64,000 nucleotides of DNA from Fragum whitleyi (GCA_948146395.1 OX411548.1:37456912-37520911), one strand, 5' to 3'; counted from the stretch's first letter, positions 11,888 to 23,741 are shown. Numbers and translations: made by a program. Notes: generated by a model not told the origin, from the sequence alone.

Positions 11888-12222
11888 TGTAACCGGACGC
11901 ATCCGTACGGACGCTTGAACAGACACAAATCTGTTGATCTAGACTGTTCTAGTTTGGACTGTAAACAAACACGCACGGACGGACAATGAGTGGTCACAGT
12001 TAGTTCTGTTCTTTAGATAAACACAAGGAATTTAAACGACTGTATTTCAATAATTCATATTTAATACGTATTCAAAACCCAAGAATATTTATAACCCTCA
12101 ACAAAAATTAAATAGGGTAGGACGGGGACGAAAGAGAGAGTTTAGGAAAGAGAAAAGGCTGCTCAGTGAATAGTTCAAAGGTAGGCACTACCTGTATAAC
12201 TTCTTTCACTGAGAAAGTTACA
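11888..12222 (-). repeat. Putative 5' LTR of the Gypsy element
   Basis: About 335 bp bounded by the inverted termini TGTAAC and GTTACA, directly upstream (minus strand) of a primer-binding-like site. Ends in TG..CA as LTRs do. It cannot be confirmed by comparison because the partner LTR is missing. Confidence 0.5.
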
Positions 12223-12640
12223 CAGTTTCGATCGACTTATATAGCCTAGCTAGGGTAAGAAGCACGTGCAGTATGTAGCTTACGCTTTTAAATACTATGA
12301 CGTAGCTTTAACCTGGCAGTTAAATAAGCGTTACGGAAAATCAAGGTTCTGCTTAGAAAAGACACTGCAATTGCAAAAAGGAGATGAAATATTACCAAAC
12401 GGACACGTCTGCAAGCGAGGATAAACTCGTAAAAGCGGTTTAAAAGTAGATTTCTGTAATAAAAAACATGTGCATATTGCCAGGTCAAAGAAATGGTAGA
12501 ATACATTGAAACATATAAATTTAAACTACAAGTCATGAGAAAATGGGATTTAGTGGCAGCATAGATGTTCTGACGCCGATTAAGAGAGTATTGGAAACAG
12601 GGAAAGTGGTTCCCGTTACAAATGGTAAAAACCAGAATTC
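12223..12640. other. Intergenic, nothing recognised
   Basis: Sequence between the LTR and the LINE fragment. No coding signal was found; open frames on both strands are short and of random composition. Confidence 0.4.
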
Positions 12641-13434
12641 TGGTTGGGTGCAATTTGTCATAAATATTCTATGTGATCTTGGATTGTCGCATGTTGGACA
12701 AACTATTGAACATTCAAACCACAGTCTCTTCTCTTTTCTATTTAAAATAAATTGAAGGAAAGATTAACTCAGCATTGGAATAAAAGAATTACATCCGAAA
12801 TTGGGGATAATAAACTCAGAACCTACAAAATTATGAAAGCATCATTTTTAATAGAGTCTTATCTTGAAATAATTAAAGATAAAAAGCTCAGAAAAGGTAT
12901 ATGTTTATTCAGACTAAGTACACACAAATTAAGGATTGAAACAGGAAGATACTGCAGGGAAAAGCTGGAACAAAGGTTGTGCAATCAATGTGGAGTTATA
13001 GAGGACGAAATGCATTTTATATGTACTTGTAATAAACATGGCAATCTAAGAAATGGAATTCTGAGTTCATTACAGAAATTTTATACTGCTGATAACAATT
13101 TGGTAACATTTAAATCCTTATTAACAAGTTCAAATATAAATACTTTGAAAGCTGTATCAAATTTTATTCTTAAAGCTGGTATAACATAGTGGATTGGCCT
13201 TGAACTTGACTCCAAGTCGAATGTTTCAATTTCAATCACAATTAATAAATTGTATCAATTTGTCTATATATGTGAGTATATATTTGTGAGAACGTGAGCG
13301 AGTATGTGAAAGCTTTGTTAATATTTTTTTTCTTCCTTATTTCATTTTGTTTTGCTGATAAGTGTTTGTAAAATTGCCTTTAATCCTTACCACGAGTATA
13401 CTTGAGCAATAAAATATCTTATCTTATGTTATCT
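12641..13434 (+). mobile_element. 3' end of a non-LTR retrotransposon (LINE)
   Basis: Two overlapping frames, joined by a one-base shift near 12745, encode the C-terminal part of a LINE ORF2: NSGWVQFVINILCDLG, then LRKGICLFRLSTHKLRIETG, and a zinc-finger-like CNQCG...EDEMHFICTC block typical of mollusc LINEs. The frame ends at 13189 and is followed by a 3' untranslated region that ends in a short (ATCTT)n-type tail near 13410-13434. The reverse transcriptase core is absent, so this is a 5'-truncated insertion. Confidence 0.7.
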
Positions 13435-13472
13435 TATTATGAATTTTAAAGAAGCCGCTTTTTAAAGAAAAA

Positions 13473-13556
13473 AATGGCTACGAGTTGACTCCATAATTTT
13501 TGGAAGGGTACGCGTTGCCCAAAATTTGGGTACGAGTTGACCAAAACGGGTACGCC
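13473..13556. repeat. Lone foldback arm, GGGTACGAGTTGACC units
   Basis: Three diverged units, GGCTACGAGTTGACT, GGGTACGCGTTGCCC and GGGTACGAGTTGACC, occur in a row, with a partial GGGTACG after them. No inverted partner was seen nearby. The reverse complement core, AACTCGTACCC, is close to the units of FB3 and FB4. Confidence 0.5.
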
Positions 13557-13924
13557 CCTAGATCTCTCACAGACATCGGGGTACCAGTTCATTGTGTCGC
13601 CCCATGGGCGACACTCATTGTAGTATACTCATTCTAAATTTAGATATTTCGTCACGAGGGACAATAACTTTTACCTTAGAATTGCAATTGTATTCTACAC
13701 AACGATTGTTTACAAGATAAAATTTCAAAGCAGTCCTATAAAACCTACAATAAATGTCATCTCATCTCGCAAAACAACGATTTTCATGAATATAAAGTAT
13801 TAAATGTTTGATTTTGTCCAGATCACTTGATAGTCCCTTCTTCCGGTTTGCCCATAAAGCTTACGTCTAAACCCTAACCGATTAAACCGATATATTATTT
13901 GATGACTGGCTGACTCCGCCCATT

Positions 13925-14165
13925 TTCATCTCGGCCCTTCGGCAACTCGGCCCAACGTATAACTCGACCCCATTTTCGATTATTCATTCAGTACTTTTAT
14001 CACAAATACAAGAGTATTCTTCATTCATTTATGAGGAAACATCGTTCGTCCAAAAATTGTACATACTTTGGGAAAATAATCTGTATTACTATAAAATATA
14101 TGTTGAGGCCGTGTTTATTGGGCCGAGTTATTCGATGGACCGAGTTGACTGGTACTCTATGACTT
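13925..14165. mobile_element. Foldback element FB4, arms of AACTCGGCCC units
   Basis: Left arm units ATCTCGGCCC, CAACTCGGCCC and TAACTCGACCC (about 13929-13971) face right-arm units TTGGGCCGAGTTA and TGGACCGAGTTGAC (about 14118-14152). The interior is AT-rich and non-coding. The same unit makes the arms of FB5. Confidence 0.55.
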
Positions 14166-14607
14166 TTGATTACGAAATGAGAAAACTCGTTTTTATTCGT
14201 GTTTTCTCGGGTATCTTTGGAAGGTCACATTACCGGCCACGTGACCATAGAAATCATTACGTGATCTAATTGGTAGACTAGTAAACCTGTCCCATCTACG
14301 CTACCCTCCGACACTGGGACAGAAAAAAAAAAAACTAATTTTTACTATGCACGTTTCTGCATGGTAACAACTGCGCATGCGTAAGGATGGAATGGAATTT
14401 AATGGAAGGAAATGACTTTATTGTATAATATTCTAGCGCTGTTAGTTTACTAATAGACTTTTTAATTCGATGATTAATGTCCTTTAATGCCTAGAAAAAA
14501 AATCAAAAATGAGTAGGTGACGTTACGAAAAACTGCTTTTTACACCATTTCTTTATAATGTAGCATTAGCAATCGTTTGCAACGGGCATTGAGAACCACT
14601 GATTTAA

Positions 14608-14765
14608 GGTAGAGGACCCGTAATAGATCCGCAACATTTCTGAACTCATGATCTTTCACAATGTTGACCGAGGTTTCCAAATGAAAATCATTTGGAAACC
14701 TCGGTTAACACCGTTTAAGTTCTTTACCTCCGAACCTTTGCGGAACTATTACGGTTCCACTACCT
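14608..14765. mobile_element. Hairpin MITE with GGTAGAGGACCCGTAATAG ends, copy 1
   Basis: Almost the whole 158 bp is an imperfect inverted repeat: the outer arm around GTAATAG.TCCGCAA is matched by its complement at 14730-14765, and the centre (14667-14705) is a near-perfect 18-bp stem CCGAGGTTTCCAAATGA. A second, diverged copy lies at 51553-51705 and shares outer and middle arm segments. Confidence 0.65.
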
Positions 14766-16039
14766 GAATATTTCTTGTTACACGAATCGGTTACATGAAA
14801 GAGTATTATTTTTGTATTTTTTCCGATCCGTTTGTTTGTCACGTGGTTGATAAGCATCGGAATCTTGAAAAGAAATCCATTTTGCATGGAAAACATAAAA
14901 TTTCTTAATCAATCATTCGTGTTTATCTTGTAACTTTGATTATAGAAATCGGTGGCTTTCACAGATGAATCAATCATAAAAATCGAAGTTCTATTTTCTA
15001 AAAGATCAAAATATTTAAGTGGTAATTTTTGTAAATTAAACCTTTTACTCGTTACCAGACGTCAAAGGTTCGAAATAACAACATATTAAAGACACATCAC
15101 GACATCAAAGATTTTTTTACTGACTGCCAGAGTAGTATATAACAGGTGCTCGTGATGCAAAATATTCATGAACACCTATCAGACAGCGCAAAGGGCACAT
15201 GACTATGTGAAACGAGTCATCAAATTCTTTTTTCATCATTCGTTTAAAGATGCAATAAAAGTATGAATTCTGTAACCAGGTCCCGGCTTTTTTTTCAAAT
15301 GCATATATCATTTTATTGGATCTGTTAGATATAAGGGGGAGCCCAGATGTTTCAACCCTTAATTTTGTCTGCGCTATCATATCGTTTTGTAAACGGCATT
15401 TGTCCTTCAATAATCAAAACTTTGTCACGTTACTACAGATCAAATAAGACAGTGGAAAATGTAATCTTTTTAACATGCAATCACTTTGATTTTTTGCTTT
15501 CTGAAATTGTCATTATATTTTATATTAAGAACAACACAAAAGAGTTGAACATGTTTTTTTAGACAGAATAGACCAAGATCAGCCTGGATAGAGATGAAGT
15601 GTGATCTTAGCCTTAAGCAACACATTTTGCTTTCTACTTAATTTCTGTGGGGAAATCTTATGCCAGACTTTGCTATACGATTATTCACAAGTTGGTGAAG
15701 TAGAGGATGTAAGATCCTTTCCCATCCTGTTATCTTGGCATTTTTCACATTTTTTTAAAGTCAAGTATCTATTTATATATCATTTCAAATTTAACAAATA
15801 AAAAAAAACAAAAAAAACCACTGATTGTGTCTATGTTTTATGATTTTTTTCCTAATGGGAAAACTTTTAAGTGTGGAAGAAATCTAAGACAATTTTCTTA
15901 CAAATGTAAAACTACATGGTAAAGTTCTTGATTTTTAAACATTTTTTACCTGATACATCATAGATAATTTTGATATAGGTGGATTAGAGTGAATCTGTAT
16001 TGAAATACCAAATTATTTAGATGACAAGTTCCACTTTTT
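14766..16039. other. Intergenic; short hairpin repeat at 15556-15650
   Basis: No gene recognised. At 15556-15650 a small repeat (AGACCAAGATCAGCC ... GTGATCTTAGCC ... TTGCTTTCTACTT) is shared with 23158-23245 and 60720-60800; its GATCAG/CTGATC parts are inverted, so it can fold. Confidence 0.5.
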
Positions 16040-17480
16040 AGCTCATATAAGCACGAAGTGCTCATGGTGAGCTATTGTGGTCGAGCTGCGTCCGTCATCA
16101 AGTCGTCCGTCAACATCTTGCGTGCACTCTAGAGGCCACATTTTTGGCCCAAGTATCTTGAAGCTTGGTCAGAATGTTTGTCTTCATCAAATCTCGGTCA
16201 TATTCTAACTTGAGTCAAGTGGGGTGAAGTGAGGACAAATTTTTGGCCCAAAGGCCTTGAAACTTGGTCAGAATGTTAGTCTCCATCTTAGCTCGGTCAA
16301 CTTCAAAAATGGGTCAAGTGAGGTCAATGATGGGGACAGGGAGGCAAATTTTAGTTACTGACGGGAAAGTAACGCAAAGTTCGGGCGCTTTGGCGCTTTT
16401 ACTGCTTCTAACTAACGCGTTAAAAATATTTAAACGACCAAAAACAGAGAGAAGAACATTTACCGTCAAAGTTTTTGTTTATTTTCTCATTGGCAGCCTA
16501 CATGGATAATGATAATCTCGCGATATTTCGCAATTTTGTTTTATTGTTTATTTAAATTTATTTACTTTTTTTTCTTAGATTTTATTTCTGTCGATCTTTA
16601 TCAAAATTTAAATTGAAGTAAATGTAAAATTAGGATAAGAATCAGCTTAACATTGAAAAAGTAGCACAATTTTGCTTAGAATCTCATCTGAATGACATTT
16701 TCTTTTCACCCTCTGCTAATGAGGTCATTCTGCAATTTGGGGAAGTATGACGCTACTTATTCCCGCTAAAACAACGTCCTTGTTGTTGAGTTTTAACGTC
16801 GGGGTGAAAAGCGGGATAAGCCTTGAAAGAGATGAAATCTATACCAAAGCTCACAGTTAAGACTTGAAATAGAAGAAATCTATAGCAACATTCGCAGTTT
16901 GAAATGTAAATGCAGCTAATTTAGCTTAAGCTATGTCGGCTAACATATAGTCTGAATCCCATCCTTTAGGTTTTGGACCTGACTACGGACCCATGTATAT
17001 TGAGTGTTCCGACCTGATGCACTTGCTATACGTGCGCTCATATTTAAAGAACCCCCTTGCATTTTTTTTACAAAAAATATCTGTTTCAATTTCAGTGAGT
17101 ATCTTTCATTCATATTAGGCTAATTTCTTCTGAACAATTATTTAAATTGCTGTAACTGAGGAAATCAATCTAGAAATACATGTATATGTATACATGTATA
17201 CATGTATACATGTATATGAGAAAAAAGCAAATAGCCATCGATTTTGATAGGTAGCCTATTTTGTCTGCTGAAAATAAGTTTAAACTTAACTTTTCCCGTC
17301 TATAGGTTAAACCTATCATTATTTTACCTTGTGTTTACTCTACAGGCCACATTTTCGCCCAATTGTCTTGAAACTTTGTCAGAATGTTTGTCTATCAATC
17401 CTTTGTCAAGTTCGAAATTGGGTCAAGTGGGATTAAAAAATCTTGTGTGCACTCTAGAGGCAACCTTCTAAATGAGTTCA
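16040..17480 (+). mobile_element. Helitron-like AGCTCA repeat, interrupted
   Basis: Starts TTTTTAGCTCATATAAGCACGAAGTGCTCATGGTGAGCT, the hairpin start of the AGCTCACC family, followed by modules TTGAAGCTTGGTCAGAATGT. The modules stop near 16355 and resume near 17340, so about 1 kb has been inserted; the insert contains a stem at 16751-16822 and a (TACATGTA)n microsatellite at about 17178-17218. No coding capacity. Confidence 0.55.
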
Positions 17481-17650
17481 CCCATTTTTCCATTAGCCAT
17501 TTTCCATTACACGGCTAACATTTTTTAAAGGCGACACATTCACTTTGCTGTACATTACAGCAATTTTTTACTTGTTATATTTACTGGTACAAGTTGACCT
17601 GCTTCCGTTCCTGACCAGGGGCAATAACCGAGTCAAAATAAAACAAAAAA

Positions 17651-17733
17651 ATGTCCACAAAACGAAAAAGAGAGTCGGATGAAGATAACTGGTCAAGTCC
17701 GTTTTCGAAACATGCAAAGGAAGAAGAGAGTGA
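17651..17733 (+). CDS. Possible first coding exon of Spin/Ssty-like gene
   Basis: ATG at 17651 opens MSTKRKRESDEDNW, a basic-acidic start that suits a nuclear protein. It splices in frame to 19545 only if the donor is GTAGAC at 17734; the stronger-looking GTGAGT at 17730 would shift the frame into a stop. Either the weaker donor is used, another small exon lies between, or translation begins at 19552. Confidence 0.4.
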
Positions 17734-20700
17734 GTAGACAAAGTTTTCTTTTGATTGTTTAATCAGAAATCATAGTCTGTGCATTTTCAAGAAGCCAAAA
17801 ATTAGGCGTTCTTTCGTCCTCAATAACATTCGTCCAGTCACCTATTTTGATGCTAATCTTTTTTGATCCCACTGACGTACAAGTTTGAGGACTTGAGCAT
17901 TGCCTAATTCTTTACTACCAAACCACTTGAAAGTCTCAAATAAAAAAAAGCCTTGTGTTTTGGTCTAAGAAATAAAGAAAAGCTTAAACAATCTCCTCCT
18001 AGATCGCAAGGCCTACATCTTTTAGATTTGGTAAGATATTAGCGTGAACCAACAAGGGACGTCACTCGTGTAGCCCTAAATCAAGATGGTTCTCGAAAAC
18101 GAGGTCAAAAAGAGTTACTTTCCATTGCCCGGGAAGCATTTCATGAACGCGTAAAAAACGGCATTTTTGATTGGATATTGGAAAGAAAACTGGCCAATGA
18201 AGAAAGAAGATAGATTTTTCTTCCGGAACATCCCACATGTGTTAAGTAAGTGCTTGGTTCTGCATACGAAAATAAACTTCGAAGTTTTAGAGATCATATT
18301 TTACACAGAATTAAACAGTGTTCTAAGTAAATGGTAAGATAGATTGTGAATTTAATATGCCATTTCAATATGTGTTAACAGAAAATGCCCAAATACGTCC
18401 GTTTTCAACATGATTTTAGCGTTTGAAATGGGGGCCTATCTTAGTTACGTAAGTTACCGAGCTCTCTCGGAAAAGTCCGGAAAATCCAAGATGGCGGCGC
18501 CCGTAATTTCAAATGTTTTTTTTAAAAGAAAATAAGCAATAAAAGTGTATAATCACTGACTAAACGTGCATTTTTTGTCAAAGATCAATAAGTTTTGGCT
18601 TCTTTTTATCTTATATTCATACGTGTCATGAAATCTCACCAATTTTATCCAAAAAGCTCAAATTAACTGTGAAAATTGTTATTGAATTTTTTTTTTTTTT
18701 GTTGCAAATACTTCCAATGATTTGACAAGCTCTTTCCATGTATGTTTAAAATAGATTTGTGAAATTTTCTGAATTGATTGTGTTTCTAGCTTTGATCACA
18801 AATATATTGCATAACAATTTCTTAGCTCTATTCTGAATGGTTGCAACTCGGCCCATTGAACTACTCAGCGCTGTCAACTCGGCCTTTTGTAACATAGATT
18901 ACTTTTCATAAAATATTTACAACATTTTTGCACAAATGATGCTATTTTACCATACTGTTTTTTTTTTATTAGTTACCATAAATTTCTTATTTTTGTGTTT
19001 TTGAATAATATTTTATTGAATCATTGTTTGAATATAGGATTCTAAGAAATGGCCTTAAATTTCAATTGAACTTTTTAATTATCTGATGCATATGTAAATT
19101 TCCACGTAACTGAAAAAAGATTGAATACTTTTGTATTTGTAATAGAAATAGGGAAAAAAATAAATGAAATAAGAAGACTGGCATAATTAAAATGAAATTG
19201 GGGCCCGGCCAAGTTATAAGTTGGGCTGAGTTGACAAGTCACCACGGGATACATGTTATCTACAGAAATGGATTATTGTGGACAAGAGTTTAGAAAAGGG
19301 TAAAAGATACAAATGAGTTATTGAAAACACAAAAATAATTTTGAATATGGCAATTCATATATAATGTCATGGGATGGTTGACTCTCTACTTTCATATAAT
19401 TATATGGTAGAAAATTAAATTAAAAAGAATTCTCAACCCTGAAAAGGTTGGACTATTTTTTTGTGTGTAAGAATCTCCTGTAATTGAGTTACTGAGAGGG
19501 AGCATAAAATAAGTAAACCTTTTAATCTTTAATTTCATTGATAGACTTGTCATGTCCAGCTCTGACTCTGACCCAGATACAATACCAGATTGGGTATACT
19601 TGTTGAGTGGACCCCCAGAAGTGAAAGAGGAGGAGGACGAGGAGGATTCGCAGCTGTTCTTTACACCAGAAAAGAAAAAGGAAGAGAATAGAGTAAGTTA
19701 TTTTATGTACATAATATCATTGGCTACGCCGCTAGAATATAATAAAATCAAATTTAATTATAATATTAATCTCATTCTCTAGCAAAAGGGATTGCAATAA
19801 ATTGGATATTAAATGAGCTTTCACATGACATTATTTTATGCGTGTGTCAGAATGTGACATCGAAAGTCATGGTTGCTAGGTACATAAATATCTAAGATTG
19901 TCAACATTAAAATTGTCATTAACTGTGTATTGAGCCCCTTGTGAAGATAATGAAATTGCTCAGTCTGATCCATGTCGTCACATAATAATCATATGAATTT
20001 GAGGTATCATAGACACAAACAACATGAAATCTAAAGAGGCTTATTTTAATCACTTGAATTATGAAGACAGTATTTATTAATTTCATTGAGGTATGAAACA
20101 AATTAAATTATCACACTTAATACTGTTAACTAAAGCAGATTCATAGTCATACATGATTGTGATTAGGTTTTTGGTTTCATATCCCCATGAAATCAACAAA
20201 TATTATCTTTATATTTTATCATTTGATATCATGAAGCAAGGATGTAAAATTTTGTAAGTAAAGTCTTAAGAAATAGATTTCTTACAGGACAACTATATAT
20301 TTACAGGAAAGAAGCTACTCTTTGGATTTTAACACTCCTGAACAAAAAACCCCACCTGTAACAAGGAAAAGACGAATACGGAGGGGGAAAGGAAAGCCTG
20401 TCCCAGTACTGAAACTACCTAGAGTGAATCCTGCCGTTAAGCCGTCCACATCTACCTCTAGCAAGGTTGGTAAATTTTTTGCCTCAAACAATTATCTGCC
20501 AACTGGTTGTTTGAAAACAAAATTTGATTTAAATAGACTTAATCTATAATTTTGCATTCTGATTGCCTGCAAAACTAGTTTCATTCCTCAATTAAAATGG
20601 TTTACATAGTAATCATGTTTAAAGTTTGGCACACAACTCATACCTTCAGAAAGATTATGTTATAAAATTATAAATGACATATGGAGTGAATAATTTCTAG

Positions 20701-23700
20701 AATTCATGGAGGCATGAAACTAAACACATTAGCTTCCACATTATGCAATGAAGCATACATCATGTTTTCTCTAAATAAAACTGCAGATTGGCTAGCATCA
20801 CTAGATCAAAAGGACAAGGATGAACTTCTAATAAAGGCTAGAGGAGAAGGTCGTGAATTAAGGAAAAAGTATTTAAAGAGAGTGAAAGCAATAGAGGAAG
20901 CTCAAAGAGAGGCATTGAAAGCAAAAAGAGAACTGCTTGAAAATAAGGAAAGAGAAAGACTTAGAATGAAAGAACAGTTAGTGAATGACATGCTCTATTA
21001 TGGTTTGTGGCAATATCCAGAAACTGTTGACCAGCATTTAAAGGGATTGCCTACTGAAAGTGAAAAGAAAAAGGCTCTTAAAACCCAGCTTCAATTCAGA
21101 AAGGTAGTGCTAGAACAGAAAGCGGACAAAAAACTGTTTCAACTGTCTGAACAAGGAAAGCAACACAAAGTTGAGAAGTTAACTGAAAATGTTAAAGCTT
21201 TGATAAAAGCATCATTAAGCATTCCAACTTCATCACAGGGAAACATATTCGTTGGTAGGCAAGTTGTTCATTACCAGATGGTGGATGACATTAGGACACC
21301 TTTCAAGGGAAGGGTCATTTCAAATGTCCCAGGCTACCCTGAATGGAGTAACGTTGTATATGAGGGTGATGATGCCGTGTATGCCTATAAGCTTGCAGAT
21401 GATTACAACAGTGGCGACTTGGAAATACTTGTTGAAGGTTATTTTACATTGAATGCTACAAAAGTGTTGAACTGTTCTGTCTTGTTGTTGATATGCTTAA
21501 AACATGTATACTCTGCAGAGTTTATAGTTTTGAAAGTTCTTCAAAGTTATGAAAAGTTATGCATGAACATGTATCCATGTTTCAGTTGTTACTGTTTGAG
21601 CATGATTTTTAGAATGCCATTAAGTTTTTATTTAGTTCTGTTTTTCAGCATACAGAACTAATATCTAGATTATTTGAAAAGATAAATATTTAAAAAGCCA
21701 GTCAAAGCAAAAAAACAAAAAAATAAACATCATTATCACCTAAGCCCTATGTCATCAGCAGTGATTAAGGAACATGTTTGAATAGACACTTCTATATGAT
21801 TAAAAAAATGATCTCATGATTTAATGAAACTTTGTTAGGATACACCTATAAAATAACTAGACTTTTATGGTTAAAACAGACAAATACATGTAATTTATTT
21901 GTTTATCATATAATGTTGTCGTGTCTTTGTGACACAACTTGTGAAAGGAGACTATATTATGGAAACGCAAGTGTAATTTGAGCAAGATAATGAATCCATC
22001 ATAGTTCCTTTGAAATTTTAAATACAAGTCTTTATGAATGCAGAATGAATGTTATAGATTCAGAAAAAAAATATTTTTTGATTTCTGACCTATCATGTAT
22101 CCTGATTTGCTGAAAAATTGGATTCATTCCTTGACTAAAACAATTTTGAGTAGGAGTCTATATGTAAGCTTGCAAAAAAGGCAATTCCAACTGAAATTTG
22201 TTTTATCATGGAATAATTCTTACAATTTTATTTTGTGATACTGAATAATAAGGTATGAAGGCAGTATTTCTTGAATTCATGGATGTTTGAAACTAGGTTT
22301 TTAATAAAAAATATTGTATGCATCCTTTTCATATATAATTACAGTGTGATTGTTTTTATTTGGTACCTCCATGATTTCAAAATTTCTCACTCCTCATTAA
22401 AATTGAAAAGATAGAATTTGATGAAAGATGAAGGGATTAGACTCAGGTCAGCCTTCTTTAAAGTCAGTGCAGTCTGACCATGTTGATACTTTTTGCACCC
22501 CCTTAGCAAATTGACTTTCCCTAGCAAAACAGGTCACATTTTCATTTTATCTGTAATATTGTTTTACCTCACAATCATTCTTTTCAGGAAAGAAAATATC
22601 AGTTAGATATTGATTGTACAAATCAATATGTCAATTTTTGATTGAATTTAATTCAGTCTAAAACTAAAAACATTTTCAGAAAACATTTTTTTGGAATTTT
22701 ACACTACCAAATATACTTATATATTGTCTACAAATGTCTTGGATATCACAGATATTGAACATTGAATCCATAATCCATATCTTCCTCCTTTAGATGACAT
22801 TGAAAAAAGTGTATCCTTTACTATGACCAAACCATTTCTCCTTTTTCCACATATTTTCAAATGAGAATGTCTTTTTTCCAATTGCACGTACCTACCATTT
22901 TTGTTTTTTCAGTTTATACATGCCTATATTTTATTGAAAAAGTGTCGAGTTGAACAGAAGAATAAGGTTCATGTATATGCTTAAAGGCTGATAAATAATT
23001 TCAAAGTATATTTCTGACATTGTTTATTTTTTAATACTGATGTGTGAAATTGTTATTGGTTTGGACCAGTCTAAAAGGATTTCATGAACATTTTTCTTTA
23101 ACAACCTAGATTACTTTAAAAAAAAATGTAAAAAATGGTACCCCTTCTCATGCAAAGTCTATGGCAGACAACATGGACTAAGATCAGCATGCACAAACCT
23201 ACAGTTTGATCCTAGTCTACATTGCTTGCTTTATCCTAGCTGTAGTTGGAAACATTTGAGCCATAGTGGTTGGAAAGGCCCAAAATTTTGCGATTTGTTT
23301 GGATTAACTTTATAAAACAGGATAAGGGGTAAAATAACTTATTTCATCATTAACCTCTATGTGGAATAACAACTGGAGGCTAGGAAAGGGATGTGGTGGT
23401 AGTACTGGTGTGAGAAATACCAGGAATCCATCGTTAGGTGCTCCAGTCGTCGCGATATAACTGAGAGATTGTTGAAAGCGACGTAAAACCCCAATTCAAA
23501 TCAAAATCAAATCATTAACCTTTGTTAAACTAACCCTTTATCACTTACCACAAGTCAGATGTTTAATTACTTTCTCACAGATTTTATACTTTATGTGAAA
23601 ATAGAACATTTCAGCCCTTACAAAAATACGGTTTGTAAATGTTTCAATTTATTAGACTGTAACCGTACTTCCTCTGTATATTTTCAGAATTGGGAGAGGT

Positions 23701-23741
23701 ACCAAGCAAGAAAAGCAGGCTGGATGGATAGTTATTCAATA
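17651..23741 (+). CDS. Spin/Ssty-like coiled-coil nuclear protein (gene span)
   Basis: Proposed spliced gene: exons 17651-17733 (uncertain), 19545-19692, 20307-20469, 20787-21437 and 23698-23741. From the ATG at 19552 it gives 332 residues; with the upstream exon, 362. Splice phases agree at every join and the summed length is a multiple of three. The N-terminal half is acidic, then basic (TRKRRIRRGKGK). A charged coiled coil follows at roughly residues 110-195. At residues about 256-318 a domain runs from VGRQVVHY through FKGRVISNVPGYPEW to VYAYKL and LEIL. This spacing matches the Spin/Ssty Tudor-like repeat of spindlins, which read histone marks; only one repeat is present. A chromatin role is inference. 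The gene ends with TAG and a polyadenylation signal at 23781. Confidence 0.6.
18473..18500 (+). promoter_or_regulatory. Possible internal promoter, ETS- and YY1-like sites
   Basis: GTCCGGAAAA (ETS-like) is followed by CCAAGATGGCGGC, a full match to the YY1 consensus common just downstream of start sites in animal genes. It lies about 1 kb before the ATG at 19552 and could mark the true transcription start of the Spin/Ssty-like gene. Inference only. Confidence 0.3.
18842..19238. mobile_element. Foldback element FB5, arms of AACTCGGCCC units
   Basis: Left arm: CAACTCGGCCC (18844), a diverged TACTCAGCGC, and CAACTCGGCC (18875). Right arm: GGCCCGGCCAAGTT (19202) and TTGGGCTGAGTTGAC (19221). About 300 bp of AT-rich interior. 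Same unit as FB4. It lies in an intron or just upstream of the Spin/Ssty-like gene. Confidence 0.55.
19545..19692 (+). CDS. Exon of Spin/Ssty-like gene, acidic segment
   Basis: Acceptor ATTGATAG before 19545 and donor AGA|GTAAGT at 19693. The frame contains an ATG at 19552 followed by SSSDSDPDTIPDW and a run of glutamates. Ends in phase 0. Confidence 0.6.
20307..20469 (+). CDS. Exon of Spin/Ssty-like gene, basic segment
   Basis: Acceptor TTTACAG; begins in phase 0 with ERSYSLDFNTPEQK and holds the basic cluster TRKRRIRRGKGK. Donor GTAAAT at 20470 leaves phase 1, which the next exon needs. Confidence 0.6.
20787..21437 (+). CDS. Main exon, coiled coil and Spin/Ssty-like repeat
   Basis: Acceptor CTGCAG; the first complete codons read WLASLDQKDKDELL. 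The exon encodes the coiled coil (KARGEGRELRKKYLKR ... ENKERERLRMKE) and the Tudor-like repeat. The frame stays open past 21437, but the continuation is hydrophobic and intron-like. The donor GTTATT is weak, so the exact end is less certain. Confidence 0.65.
23158..23245. repeat. Small GACTAAGATCAG hairpin repeat
   Basis: Shares ATGGACTAAGATCAGCATG and GATCCTAGTCTACATTGCTTG with 60720-60800 and, more weakly, 15556-15650. The two ends are partly inverted, as in a short hairpin element. Confidence 0.5.
23345..23511 (+). mobile_element. 3' part of a tRNA-derived SINE
   Basis: The body shares AAATACCAGGAA, GGTGCTCCAG and CGCGATATAACTG.GAGATTGTTGAAAG with the fuller SINE at 33898-34172. The tRNA-like head is missing, so this is a 5'-truncated copy inside the last intron of the Spin/Ssty-like gene. 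Confidence 0.65.
23698..23741 (+). CDS. Last coding exon of Spin/Ssty-like gene
   Basis: Acceptor TATTTTCAG; read in the phase left by the previous exon it encodes ELGEVPSKKSRLDG and TAG at 23739. A short basic tail fits a nuclear protein. AATAAA follows 40 bases later. Confidence 0.5.

Larger units (their letters stand above)
7299..12222 (-). mobile_element. Decayed Ty3/Gypsy LTR retrotransposon
   Basis: Read on the minus strand, the order is putative 5' LTR, primer-binding site, gag, protease, reverse transcriptase, RNase H and integrase, the Ty3/Gypsy order. Several frameshifts and in-frame stops break the coding region, and the element stops abruptly inside the end of integrase at about 7299, where it abuts a tRNA-like SINE head; no 3' LTR is present. 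It is therefore a 3'-truncated, non-autonomous relic. Bivalve genomes are rich in such elements; the closest family was not determined. Confidence 0.9.

Noticed and set aside
18491..18535. ATGGCGGCGCCC as a start codon of the Spin/Ssty-like gene
   Set aside because: The possible donor after CCC leaves phase 0, which does not fit the next exon; the ATGGCGGC is better read as part of a YY1-like site.
21438..21661. Unspliced continuation of the Spin/Ssty-like exon
   Set aside because: It becomes hydrophobic and cysteine-rich, unlike the rest, and an in-phase last exon with stop and AATAAA follows at 23698; the weak donor keeps some doubt.
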